Origin: Betaproteobacteria bacterium
GTDB lineage: Bacteria > Pseudomonadota > Gammaproteobacteria > Burkholderiales > Eutrophovitaceae
Direction: 5' to 3'
DNA: 7,303 nt
Assembly: GCA_009886305.1 (NCBI GenBank)
Contig: QXZO01000224.1
Span: 1 to 7,303 of the forward strand
Made by a program: the position numbers and the translations under genes
Shown here: one piece after another, positions 1-6,343 of the stretch
Position numbering within the stretch: the first letter of the stretch is position 1
Layout: every line of letters begins with the position of its first letter
Notes under the pieces: model-generated
Told to the model about the DNA's origin: nothing
Seen by the model: only the letters and a program-made list of their open reading frames with translations
Databases searched by the model: none

Positions 1-1
1 C

Positions 2-1531
2 GACATTCATCGATATACCTACCGCGAGGCTCACCTCAGAACCCAACAATTCGCAAATGCCCTCCTAGAGCTTGGTGTCAGGCCTGGTGATCGGCTTGGG
101 ACGCTCGCATGGAACACGCACCGCCACTATGAGGCTTACTTTGGCATTGCTGGCGTCGGAGCCATAAGCCATACAATCAATCCTCGATTATTTCCAGAGC
201 AGATAACCTACATCATTAATCATGCTGAGGATAAATTATTATTCATCGATGAAACATTTATTCCCTTAATAGAAAAACTCTCGACACAATTACCAACTGT
301 CGAAAAAATTATTATTCTCACCGACAAAACTGATATCAGTACGTCTTTGACTAATTGGGTCGCGTATGAAGAGCTTATCTCTAACCAGTCTGACGAATTC
401 AAATGGCCCACGCTTGATGAACATAGTGCTTCATCCCTTTGTTACACCTCGGGCACCACAGGCAATCCTAAAGGCGTACTGTATTCCCACCGGTCAACAA
501 TGATTCACACTTATACTGCCGCATTGCCGGATGCATTCAACATATCAGCGCGAGATGTGGTGATGCCAATTGTCCCAATGTTCCATGTAAACGCCTGGGG
601 TTTGCCTTACATATGCACAATGACAGGTTCAAAAATAGTATTCCCAGGCCCTGCTATGGATGGACAAAGCTTATATCAACTGATGGAAGCTGAAGCCGTC
701 ACCTTATCTGCTGGAGTACCCACAATTTGGGCTGGCGTTGAGTCGTACTTGACAGAAAATCAATTAAAACTACCCAAGCTCAACCGTGTGGTTATTGGCG
801 GCTCAGCATGTCCAGACTCCATGATTCGATCATTCGAAATCAACCATAACGTTGAAGTGGATCATGCATGGGGAATGACGGAGCTTAGCCCACTCGGTAC
901 CTACAACACATTCAAACCAAAACATGTCGCGCTTGATCGAGATGCCCAATTAGCATTTAAAGGAAAGCAAGGGAAAGTCCTCTACGGTGTCGAAATGAAG
1001 ATTGTGGACGATGGAGGTAACGAGCTTCCCTGGGACGGAAAAACATTTGGTGATTTATTGGTTAGAGGTCCGAACGTACTGACCAACTACTTCCAACAAA
1101 CAGAACCACTCCTAATCCAAGATAAGCAAAAACTCGGCTGGTTCGATACCGGCGATGTGGCTACCATCGATCCCGACGGATATATGCAAATTACCGACCG
1201 ATCCAAAGATGTCATCAAATCGGGGGGCGAGTGGATCAGCTCTATTGAAATTGAAAATACTGCGGTCTCACATCAAGAGATTATTGAAGCTGCTGTAATA
1301 GCGATACCCCACCCCAAATGGGATGAGCGTCCATTGTTGATTGTCGTAAAAAAACAAGACTCCGCGCTAACACGAGAAAAAGTTTTAGAGTTTTTTGTCG
1401 ATAAAGTCGCAAAGTGGTGCATTCCGGATGACGTTGTATTTGTTGATGAAATACCCCATACCGCTACAGGAAAGATTTTAAAAACCAAACTGCGTGAAGA
1501 CTTTGCTGACTATCAAATAAAACCAGCTTAA
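2..1531 (+). CDS. Acyl-CoA synthetase (AMP-forming fatty-acid CoA ligase), 5'-truncated by the window edge
   Basis: This enzyme activates a carboxylic acid to its acyl-AMP and then to the acyl-CoA thioester. The frame is open from base 2 without a stop and already encodes family sequence there (HRYTYREAH...). The first start codon inside the window, TTG at 347, is therefore an internal Leu and not the real start. About 509 residues are visible; against a usual 530-550, some 30 N-terminal residues are missing. Visible ANL-superfamily motifs, numbered from base 2, are the P-loop YTSGTTGNPKG (148-158), WGMTE (290-294), WFDTGD (380-385), the hinge segment DRSKDVIKSGGEWIS (399-413) and the catalytic lysine of TGK (491). 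The segments around PMFHVNAWGLPY and GGEWISSIEIEN resemble the AlkK/DmdB branch (medium-chain or methylmercaptopropionate ligases), but the substrate cannot be read from sequence. It ends TAA 13 nt from the opposing dehydrogenase gene. Family assignment is secure; substrate is not. Confidence 0.93.
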   Translation, partial: DIHRYTYREAHLRTQQFANALLELGVRPGDRLGTLAWNTHRHYEAYFGIAGVGAISHTINPRLFPEQITYIINHAEDKLLFIDETFIPLIEKLSTQLPTVEKIIILTDKTDISTSLTNWVAYEELISNQSDEFKWPTLDEHSASSLCYTSGTTGNPKGVLYSHRSTMIHTYTAALPDAFNISARDVVMPIVPMFHVNAWGLPYICTMTGSKIVFPGPAMDGQSLYQLMEAEAVTLSAGVPTIWAGVESYLTENQLKLPKLNRVVIGGSACPDSMIRSFEINHNVEVDHAWGMTELSPLGTYNTFKPKHVALDRDAQLAFKGKQGKVLYGVEMKIVDDGGNELPWDGKTFGDLLVRGPNVLTNYFQQTEPLLIQDKQKLGWFDTGDVATIDPDGYMQITDRSKDVIKSGGEWISSIEIENTAVSHQEIIEAAVIAIPHPKWDERPLLIVVKKQDSALTREKVLEFFVDKVAKWCIPDDVVFVDEIPHTATGKILKTKLREDFADYQIKPA

Positions 1532-1544
1532 TAATGTCTGATCT

Positions 1545-2489
1545 TCAATACCCTTTTTTTCGATCTACTAATGCCATTGGTATACCGTCAGATTCCAGAA
1601 GCTTGATATTACTGATAATCTGATCAAGAGCGACCTGTGGCATTGTGATGCCGGACACATGAGGTGTAACGATAACCTTAGGATGACTCCATAAAAGACT
1701 TTCTGCAGATAAAGGCTCGCGCTCAAAAACATCCAACATCGCTCCTGCGATCACTTTTTTTTCTAAAGCCTCTAATAAGTCATCTTCAATCAAATGACCA
1801 CCACGTCCGATATTAATTAAAAAAGCATCTGCCGACATACGACTCAAGAAATCCCTATTGAGCAGCTTTTCAGTCGCTGTTGTTAGCGGAAGTAAATCAA
1901 CTACGACACGCGCTCTAGCAAGAAAACTCGCTAATCCGTCATCACCATAAAAAGTGCAAATACCATCGATTTCTTTTGGCGAAGCACTCCAACCTAAAAC
2001 AGGAAACCCTAACTTTGAGACCTGCTCTGCTACCACTGAACCTATAGCTCCTAGACCCATCACGCCAACCGGAAACTGCTCTATCGGCTCGATATTAACC
2101 AAAGGCTCCCACTGTTTGATCATCTGAAAATTCTCATAATCCTCAAAACGTCTCTGAAAACGGAGGACCCCATAAATTACGTAGTGCGCCATTTGTTGGG
2201 CCATACCCGCATCTTCAAGACGAACAATAGGAACTTTAGGTAGATCAGGATCTCTCAGTAAGGCATCAACACCAGCACCCAAAACGAAAATCGCTTTCAA
2301 GTTTTCAAAAGTCTTCAGAAGTCCATTTGGTGGGCTCCAAACCAATGCATATTCAACAAGCCGCTTTTCCTCGACTTGCTCTAGAAGCTCAAATTGGAAA
2401 GTTGGCAAATCGCGTTCTATACGCGTTTTCCAAATTTCTTCATCTTCAGTGGGACTGTAAAAACCGATAACTGAGGGTGCTTCAGACAT
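1545..2489 (-). CDS. D-2-hydroxyacid dehydrogenase, glyoxylate/hydroxypyruvate reductase A (GhrA)-like
   Basis: An NAD(P)H-dependent enzyme that reduces 2-oxo acids to (R)-2-hydroxy acids, 314 aa against 312 for E. coli GhrA. The Rossmann dinucleotide motif GLGAIG is at 145-150. The family triad is present: Arg229 in NIGRGG, Glu258 in DVFEREPL and His277 in TPHVSG, each two residues after its E. coli counterpart. After the second beta strand comes GWSASPK with no acidic residue, which favours NADPH over NADH. The C-terminal VDRKKGY matches the family end. The ATG at 2489 lies 12 nt after the panC stop and has no clear Shine-Dalgarno sequence, so translation is probably coupled to panC. The family call is firm. 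The substrate may be glyoxylate or hydroxypyruvate, or, given the pan neighbours, ketopantoate (inference). Confidence 0.9.
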   Translation of the reverse strand: MSEAPSVIGFYSPTEDEEIWKTRIERDLPTFQFELLEQVEEKRLVEYALVWSPPNGLLKTFENLKAIFVLGAGVDALLRDPDLPKVPIVRLEDAGMAQQMAHYVIYGVLRFQRRFEDYENFQMIKQWEPLVNIEPIEQFPVGVMGLGAIGSVVAEQVSKLGFPVLGWSASPKEIDGICTFYGDDGLASFLARARVVVDLLPLTTATEKLLNRDFLSRMSADAFLINIGRGGHLIEDDLLEALEKKVIAGAMLDVFEREPLSAESLLWSHPKVIVTPHVSGITMPQVALDQIISNIKLLESDGIPMALVDRKKGY

Positions 2490-2501
2490 GGTCGGGTTGG
2501 T

Positions 2502-3335
2502 TTAATCGACGTTAATTTCTAAATTATCAATTAATCGAGTCGAACCCAAAGTCGCCGCACCCAGCACGACCAACTTAGTTTCATCCTCTGTGGGTCTGCG
2601 TAAACCCTTTTGGGCACGAATCACCACGTAATCAACATTCCACCCGTATCGTGCGAGGCGGGCTCCAGCCGCATACTCCATTGCTACGTATTTTCGGTCT
2701 CCGTCCAGAATTGCAGCTTTAATGCTGCTCATCGTATCCCTCATCCTTGGGGCCTCTTCACGCTCGGCTTCTGACAAAAAACGGTTTCTTGAGGATAGAG
2801 CTAACCCGTCCTCAGCTCGAACTGTCTCTGCTGAAACAATATCGATAGGTAGACAGAGTTGCTCTGTTAATTCCCGAATAATAGCGAGTTGTTGATAGTC
2901 TTTTTTTCCAAAAACTGCGGATTGCGGTTGAACAGCGTTAAACAACTTGGAAACAACCGTACAAACCCCACGAAAATGTCCCGGTCTGAAGCGCCCCTCT
3001 AAACGCTTGGCAACCTTCGGTGGGTCGATAAAAAACACTTGAGGCTCGGGATACATTTCCTCTTCGTTTGGGCAAAAAACAATATCATTGCCTAAAGCCT
3101 CTAGCTTCGCGCAATCATCCTCAAAAGTCCGAGGATATTGCTCAAAGTCATCACCTTGACCAAACTGAAGACGGTTTACAAAAATAGTTGTCACTACCGT
3201 CGGCGCGCGCTCTTTGCCAATACGTACCAAACTTAAATGTCCATCATGGATATTTCCCATCGTTGGCACGCAACACACTCGGGGCTCAGATGATAGTCGG
3301 GCTCTAAGCTCGGAAATCGTACTAATCACTTGCAT
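2502..3335 (-). CDS. panC: Pantothenate synthetase (pantoate--beta-alanine ligase)
   Basis: Cytoplasmic ATP-dependent ligase that joins (R)-pantoate and beta-alanine through a pantoyl-adenylate, the last step of pantothenate (vitamin B5) synthesis. At 277 aa it has the normal length. Motifs seen are VPTMGNIHDGHLSLV with the HxGH nucleotide-binding signature at 30-33, FVNRLQFG (52-59), YPRTFEDD (67-74), RPGHFRGV (117-124), GKKDYQQL (143-150) and LSSRNRFLS (180-188, the KMSKS-equivalent region). The ATG at 3335 follows an AGGGGAG ribosome site with an 8-nt spacer, which supports this start. It lies 48 nt after panB and 12 nt before the dehydrogenase, so the three are probably co-transcribed. 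The Arg in FVNRLQF, where E. coli has Pro, and the YPEPQ segment recall betaproteobacterial PanC. No panD for beta-alanine supply is in the window. Confidence 0.97.
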   Translation of the reverse strand: MQVISTISELRARLSSEPRVCCVPTMGNIHDGHLSLVRIGKERAPTVVTTIFVNRLQFGQGDDFEQYPRTFEDDCAKLEALGNDIVFCPNEEEMYPEPQVFFIDPPKVAKRLEGRFRPGHFRGVCTVVSKLFNAVQPQSAVFGKKDYQQLAIIRELTEQLCLPIDIVSAETVRAEDGLALSSRNRFLSEAEREEAPRMRDTMSSIKAAILDGDRKYVAMEYAAGARLARYGWNVDYVVIRAQKGLRRPTEDETKLVVLGAATLGSTRLIDNLEINVD

Positions 3336-3383
3336 TACTCTGGCTCCCCTTCACGCACGACCTGTAAAGTCTTGTCTATGTAT

Positions 3384-4178
3384 TTAGAAACAGTGCTCAG
3401 CTGCCGGAAATGCTCCCATTTTTACTTCGGAGACATAAGCCTTGACAGCGTCCAGTATTGAAGGAGCACCGGTCATGAAATTCTTAACGAACTTAGGTTT
3501 GCGCCCTTGATAAATATCCAACATATCGTACAAGTTTAGAATTTGACCGGAACAAAATGGTCCCGCGCCAATACCAATCACCGGAATGCTCACAGCCTCA
3601 GTCACCCGTTTACCTACTTCATTAGGCACCAACTCCAGTACTAATCCAGACGCACCCGCTGATTCTAATGCCTTTGCTGCCGCGACTAGTTCATCCATAG
3701 CTTCCTCTGTCTTACCTTGAATCTTAAAACCGCCCAGAGCGTGAACTGACTGCGGAGTTAGACCAATATGACCAAAAACCGGAATGCCACGCTCTACAAC
3801 GAAGTTAACGGTATCGGCCATAACCTCACCTCCCTCGAGCTTGACCATATGCGCTCCTGCAGCCATCAACTCAACTGCATTATCAAAAGCCTGCTCAGGA
3901 CTTCGTTGATAGCTACCAAAAGGCAAGTCACCAACGATCAGGGCCCGATTTGTCGCCTTTGCTACGCAGCGGGTGTGGTACACCATATCGTCCATGGTGA
4001 CGCCAAGTGTTGAATTTTCTCCTTGAACGACCATACCGAGAGAATCTCCAATTAAGAACATATCGATTTCGGCTGCGTCGAGCATGCCAGCAAAGCTGGC
4101 ATCGGTACACGTCAACATCGTAATCGGATCCTTCTCAGCACGCATTTTTTCAAGCGTGGAAGTTGTTACTTTCGCCAT
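3384..4178 (-). CDS. panB: Ketopantoate hydroxymethyltransferase
   Basis: Transfers a hydroxymethyl group from 5,10-methylene-tetrahydrofolate to alpha-ketoisovalerate, giving ketopantoate, the committed step of pantothenate synthesis. I place the start at the ATG at 4178 (MAKVTTSTL...). It has AAGGAG 5 nt upstream and gives 264 aa, the length of E. coli PanB; the frame can be extended to a GTG at 4217, but that has neither. Metal and substrate residues are in register: Asp45 in GDSLG, Asp84 in GDLPF, Lys113 and Glu115 in KLEGGE, and Glu182 in LVLELVP. HIGLTPQSVHALGG and PKFVKNFM are typical. One oddity is TCTDASF at 23-29, where most PanB proteins have Tyr in place of the second Thr (Thr25). 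It sits between the 58-aa ORF (69 nt upstream) and panC (48 nt downstream). Confidence 0.97.
   Translation of the reverse strand: MAKVTTSTLEKMRAEKDPITMLTCTDASFAGMLDAAEIDMFLIGDSLGMVVQGENSTLGVTMDDMVYHTRCVAKATNRALIVGDLPFGSYQRSPEQAFDNAVELMAAGAHMVKLEGGEVMADTVNFVVERGIPVFGHIGLTPQSVHALGGFKIQGKTEEAMDELVAAAKALESAGASGLVLELVPNEVGKRVTEAVSIPVIGIGAGPFCSGQILNLYDMLDIYQGRKPKFVKNFMTGAPSILDAVKAYVSEVKMGAFPAAEHCF
4084..4102. repeat. Perfect 8-bp inverted repeat inside panB
   Basis: ATGCCAGC and GCTGGCAT flank a 3-nt loop (AAA on the plus strand), giving a hairpin with an 8-bp stem. It lies 76 nt into the panB coding sequence, over codons 26-32. There is no U-tract, so it is not an intrinsic terminator. It may be a chance result of the Ala/Ser/Gly codons there. 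Confidence 0.6.
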
Positions 4179-4183
4179 TATTA

Positions 4184-4189
4184 CTCCTT
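4184..4189 (-). promoter_or_regulatory. Ribosome binding site of panB (decides its start)
   Basis: Minus strand reads AAGGAG, then TAATA, then the ATG at 4178. It is a strong Shine-Dalgarno match with a 5-nt spacer, on the short side but workable. It rules out the longer reading frame from the GTG at 4217, for which this site would lie inside the coding sequence. Confidence 0.85.
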
Positions 4190-4247
4190 CACAGTTTTTG
4201 ACTGCGACCAGAGGCACTTAACCGTCTAGTCTATTTCCCTATTTTGA

Positions 4248-4424
4248 TTATTTATTGCGTTTTAACCATTCCATCACTGAGATTTTACTAGTTAAGCTCT
4301 CCCCCAGCTTTAAAGCACCCTGGCTTGCAACTAACTGGTCCAGCTTAATGTACTTTTTTATCAGGAATTTGCTGAGCATTATATCCTCGTTCAGAAAATA
4401 GTGGTCTACTCCAAAATCGTCCAT
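4248..4424 (-). CDS. Unrecognised small protein, 58 aa, between folK and panB
   Basis: An ATG at 4424 opens a 58-codon frame ending in TAA at 4248-4250. It begins 16 nt after the folK stop and ends 69 nt before panB, so it fills most of what would be an empty gap. A weak ribosome site, GGAA, lies 5 nt before the ATG. The product starts MDDFGVDHYFLNEDIMLSKF, continues KKYIKLDQLV and LKLGESLTSK, and ends MEWLKRNK. It is charged, looks mostly helical, and has no signal peptide, membrane segment or cysteine. I do not recognise a family. Two weak leads are a middle-section remnant of a deoxynucleoside kinase gene, which I recall at this place in betaproteobacteria, or a genuine small operon protein. 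A chance frame of this size is also possible. Confidence 0.45.
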   Translation of the reverse strand: MDDFGVDHYFLNEDIMLSKFLIKKYIKLDQLVASQGALKLGESLTSKISVMEWLKRNK

Positions 4425-4440
4425 GATAATTCCATATTTC

Positions 4441-4935
4441 CTATAACTTTGTCACCGACGGATCCTTCAAGACGTCATTTGTAGCCATTAGATTGAAAAT
4501 TTTTGAGGTACACAATTGAGGTGCAATCTCTATTAGCGGTTTCAACACAAAAGCTCTTGAAAACATTCGCGGATGAGGAATATAAACATCTGAGGACGTA
4601 TATCTGAGTTCTCCATACAACAAGACATCCAAGTCGATAATTCGTGGTCCATTACGGACGGTCCGAACCCGTCCAAACTGATTCTCAATATTCATCAAAC
4701 AACGAAGTAATGTCTCGGGGCCCATGCAGACGGATACCTTACACACAGCATTTATAAATTCCGGTTGATCAACAACTCCAACGGGAGCCGATTTATATAA
4801 GGAGGATGCCGCCGTTAACTCGACGTGTCGCAACTGACTGATGCCTTTCAATGCAGCATGCACGTTACGTTTTGGATTACTGAGGTTTGACCCAAGGCCG
4901 ATATAAGCCGTCTCCCATGATGTCTTCGGCTTCAC
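4441..4935 (-). CDS. folK: 6-hydroxymethyl-7,8-dihydropterin pyrophosphokinase (HPPK)
   Basis: Transfers pyrophosphate from ATP to 6-hydroxymethyl-7,8-dihydropterin in folate synthesis; cytoplasmic. The 164 aa match the family length. It shows AYIGLGSNL (10-18), SSLYKSAPVG (44-53), QPEFINAV (57-64), the HPPK signature RNGPRIIDLDVLLYG with the Mg-binding Asp101 and Asp103, and IPHPRMFSRAFVLKPL. The start is a GTG at 4935 that overlaps the pcnB stop as GTGA (4932-4935), and no good Shine-Dalgarno sequence precedes it, so translation is probably coupled to pcnB. A 5-bp inverted repeat (GATCT/AGATC, 4937-4950) lies immediately upstream and may limit independent initiation. Its pathway supplies the folate cofactor used by PanB downstream. 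Confidence 0.96.
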   Translation of the reverse strand: MKPKTSWETAYIGLGSNLSNPKRNVHAALKGISQLRHVELTAASSLYKSAPVGVVDQPEFINAVCKVSVCMGPETLLRCLMNIENQFGRVRTVRNGPRIIDLDVLLYGELRYTSSDVYIPHPRMFSRAFVLKPLIEIAPQLCTSKIFNLMATNDVLKDPSVTKL

Positions 4936-6272
4936 TGATCTGGAGAGATCTCGATATTTCTTTTTTTTCTGGGCCGGCGTCGAACACGTTTTTTGGGTTC
5001 AGCCCCTCCTAACTTAGTGTTCTTTTCCAACCATGATTCTCTATCTTCCGGTTCAATATCCTGAAATCGTGTCCACCAATCTACGAGCTCCTCAGGTACC
5101 TCTCCAGCAATCCCTCTTAACTCCAGAAAATCATAACCTGCTCGAAATTTCGTATGCCGCAAGACCTGAGTAGGCTTTTTACCTCTTCGATTCAAGAGAC
5201 GGCCCTGCAGGTACCATATATCGCGAATGTCAGCGATAAGTCTTTTGGGAATAAAAGTTTGACTTAAGCCAATACTGGCTTCATCAATGGCTCGAACAAG
5301 CGCACCCATATACTTCGGATCACTTTCCACATACTTCCATCTCTTATTCACCTCAGGCCAAAAAACTGCGGCAAATAGAAATGCTGGTGAAACAGACTTT
5401 CCACTGTTAATCCGCTCATCGGTCTTTTTATAGACTAACCGCAAAAAATCTCCTTCCTTGGATCGCGCCTTGACCTCATCTAGTTTTTTAAATAAGGCTG
5501 AATGAAATCCGAAAGCTACAATTTGCTCTACCGCCGAAGCCAATGAGCCACTTTTTACAACCTTTATAAATTCATCATATAAACGTGCAGTGGGGACTCC
5601 ATCTAGTAGTCCAGCCTGCTTTTTAAAGGGCGACTTAGTTTTAGAGTCAATTGTCAAACTTAGTTTTTCAGACAGTCTAATCGCCCGTAACATCCGCACA
5701 GGATCTTCGCGATATCTCTGAACTGGCGCTCCAATAATACGAAGTAAATTCTTTTGTGTATCTACATATCCACCGCAAAAATCTAGCACTTCTTTAGAGC
5801 GCGGATCATAAAAAAGCGCATTCACTGTAAAGTCTCTTCGAATCGCATCTTCATTAATTGAGCCGAAGGTATTGTCACGCAGAAGGCGTCCTTTGCGGTC
5901 TTTCGAATTAGAAGCCTCGTGTGGAGCTCGGAACGTGGATACCTCCACCATATCTCGACCACAATACACATGCACCAACCGAAAACGCCGTCCTATGATT
6001 CGTGAATTTCGAAAGATCCTCCTCACCTCCTCAGGCGTGGCGTCAGTGACTACATCAAAATCTTTCGGGACGAAACCCAGCAGTAGATCACGAACCGCTC
6101 CCCCAACAACGTAGGCCTCATGTCCTTCTTGGTGCAAGGTCGCAATTGTGCGCGACGCACATGGACTAATGTGATCAACATCGATGTTGTGCTCATCAAA
6201 AGAAATACGAAGGGGACTACTCATTTTCTCTGATGGCTGCCCCATCAGTCTATCAATTAAACGCTTTATCAT
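4932..6272 (-). CDS. pcnB: Poly(A) polymerase I
   Basis: Adds 3' poly(A) tails to RNA and so marks transcripts for decay. At 446 aa it is close to E. coli PcnB. The class II nucleotidyltransferase core shows AYVVGGAVRDLLLG (53-66) followed by the catalytic KDFDV (Asp71, Asp73), then RRFRLVHV, LLRDNTFGSINEDAIRRDFT and RYREDPVRMLRA. The set LLRDN...EDAxRRDF, PAFLFAAVFW and IPKRL...IW points to poly(A) polymerase and not to a CCA-adding enzyme. The C-terminus is a basic RNA-binding tail (KKRVRRRPRKKR). The ATG at 6272 is the only standard start before the in-frame stop at 6300-6302. Its own ribosome site (GGGG, very close) is weak. It shares GTGA with folK. The next gene upstream is the ABC ATPase, 69 nt away. 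Confidence 0.95.
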   Translation of the reverse strand: MIKRLIDRLMGQPSEKMSSPLRISFDEHNIDVDHISPCASRTIATLHQEGHEAYVVGGAVRDLLLGFVPKDFDVVTDATPEEVRRIFRNSRIIGRRFRLVHVYCGRDMVEVSTFRAPHEASNSKDRKGRLLRDNTFGSINEDAIRRDFTVNALFYDPRSKEVLDFCGGYVDTQKNLLRIIGAPVQRYREDPVRMLRAIRLSEKLSLTIDSKTKSPFKKQAGLLDGVPTARLYDEFIKVVKSGSLASAVEQIVAFGFHSALFKKLDEVKARSKEGDFLRLVYKKTDERINSGKSVSPAFLFAAVFWPEVNKRWKYVESDPKYMGALVRAIDEASIGLSQTFIPKRLIADIRDIWYLQGRLLNRRGKKPTQVLRHTKFRAGYDFLELRGIAGEVPEELVDWWTRFQDIEPEDRESWLEKNTKLGGAEPKKRVRRRPRKKRNIEISPDQ

Positions 6273-6322
6273 TACCCCATTAAACCGTGACTCGACATGT
6301 TAGTCCCTGCCCGTAAGTGACG

Positions 6323-6328
6323 ATTATA
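6323..6328 (-). promoter_or_regulatory. Candidate -10 box for the pcnB-folK-pan operon
   Basis: The minus strand carries a perfect TATAAT here, about 50 nt before the pcnB ATG and in the right direction. No convincing TTGACA lies 16-18 nt upstream; the sequence there is GGGTGG-like and falls in the end of the ATPase gene. There is no extended -10 TG either. An activator-dependent or weak promoter is possible, but in AT-rich DNA a single hexamer is weak evidence. Confidence 0.35.
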
Positions 6329-6334
6329 ACTCAT

Positions 6335-6343
6335 ACCTCCTTT
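6335..6343 (-). promoter_or_regulatory. Strong Shine-Dalgarno sequence with a possible leader ORF before pcnB
   Basis: The minus strand reads AAAGGAGGT and overlaps the ATPase stop codon. It directly abuts an ATG at 6334 that opens a 20-codon frame (MSYNRHL...SHGLMG) whose TAA (6272-6274) shares a base with the pcnB ATG as TAATG. That geometry fits a translated leader coupled to pcnB. The spacer between GGAGG and this ATG is only 1 nt, which is poor for initiation, and there is no other evidence that the peptide is made. Confidence 0.3.

Noticed and set aside
347..349. TTG as start of the acyl-CoA synthetase
   Set aside because: The frame is open upstream to base 2 and the upstream codons encode normal N-terminal family sequence, so this is an internal Leu codon.
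1553..1560. T-run near the convergent junction as an intrinsic terminator
   Set aside because: No stem precedes it for the plus-strand gene, and the run is the Lys-Lys codons at the end of the dehydrogenase.
3768..4013. Plus-strand frame of 81 codons inside panB
   Set aside because: It lies wholly antisense to a well-supported panB and its product has no recognisable motif; the other frames inside folK-pcnB and the synthetase are shadows of the same sort.
4191..4203. CAGT...ACTG inverted repeat upstream of panB as an operator or terminator
   Set aside because: The stem is only 4 bp and is not followed by a U-tract; expected by chance.
4179..4217. N-terminal extension of panB to a GTG at 4217, giving 277 aa
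   Set aside because: The ATG at 4178 has a strong AAGGAG site and gives the usual 264 residues with Asp45 and Asp84 in E. coli register; the extra 13 residues have no family match.
4932..6272. tRNA CCA-adding enzyme as identity of the nucleotidyltransferase
   Set aside because: The LLRDN...EDAIRRDF block, the long C-terminal domain with PAFLFAAVFW, the basic tail and the folK neighbour all fit poly(A) polymerase I.
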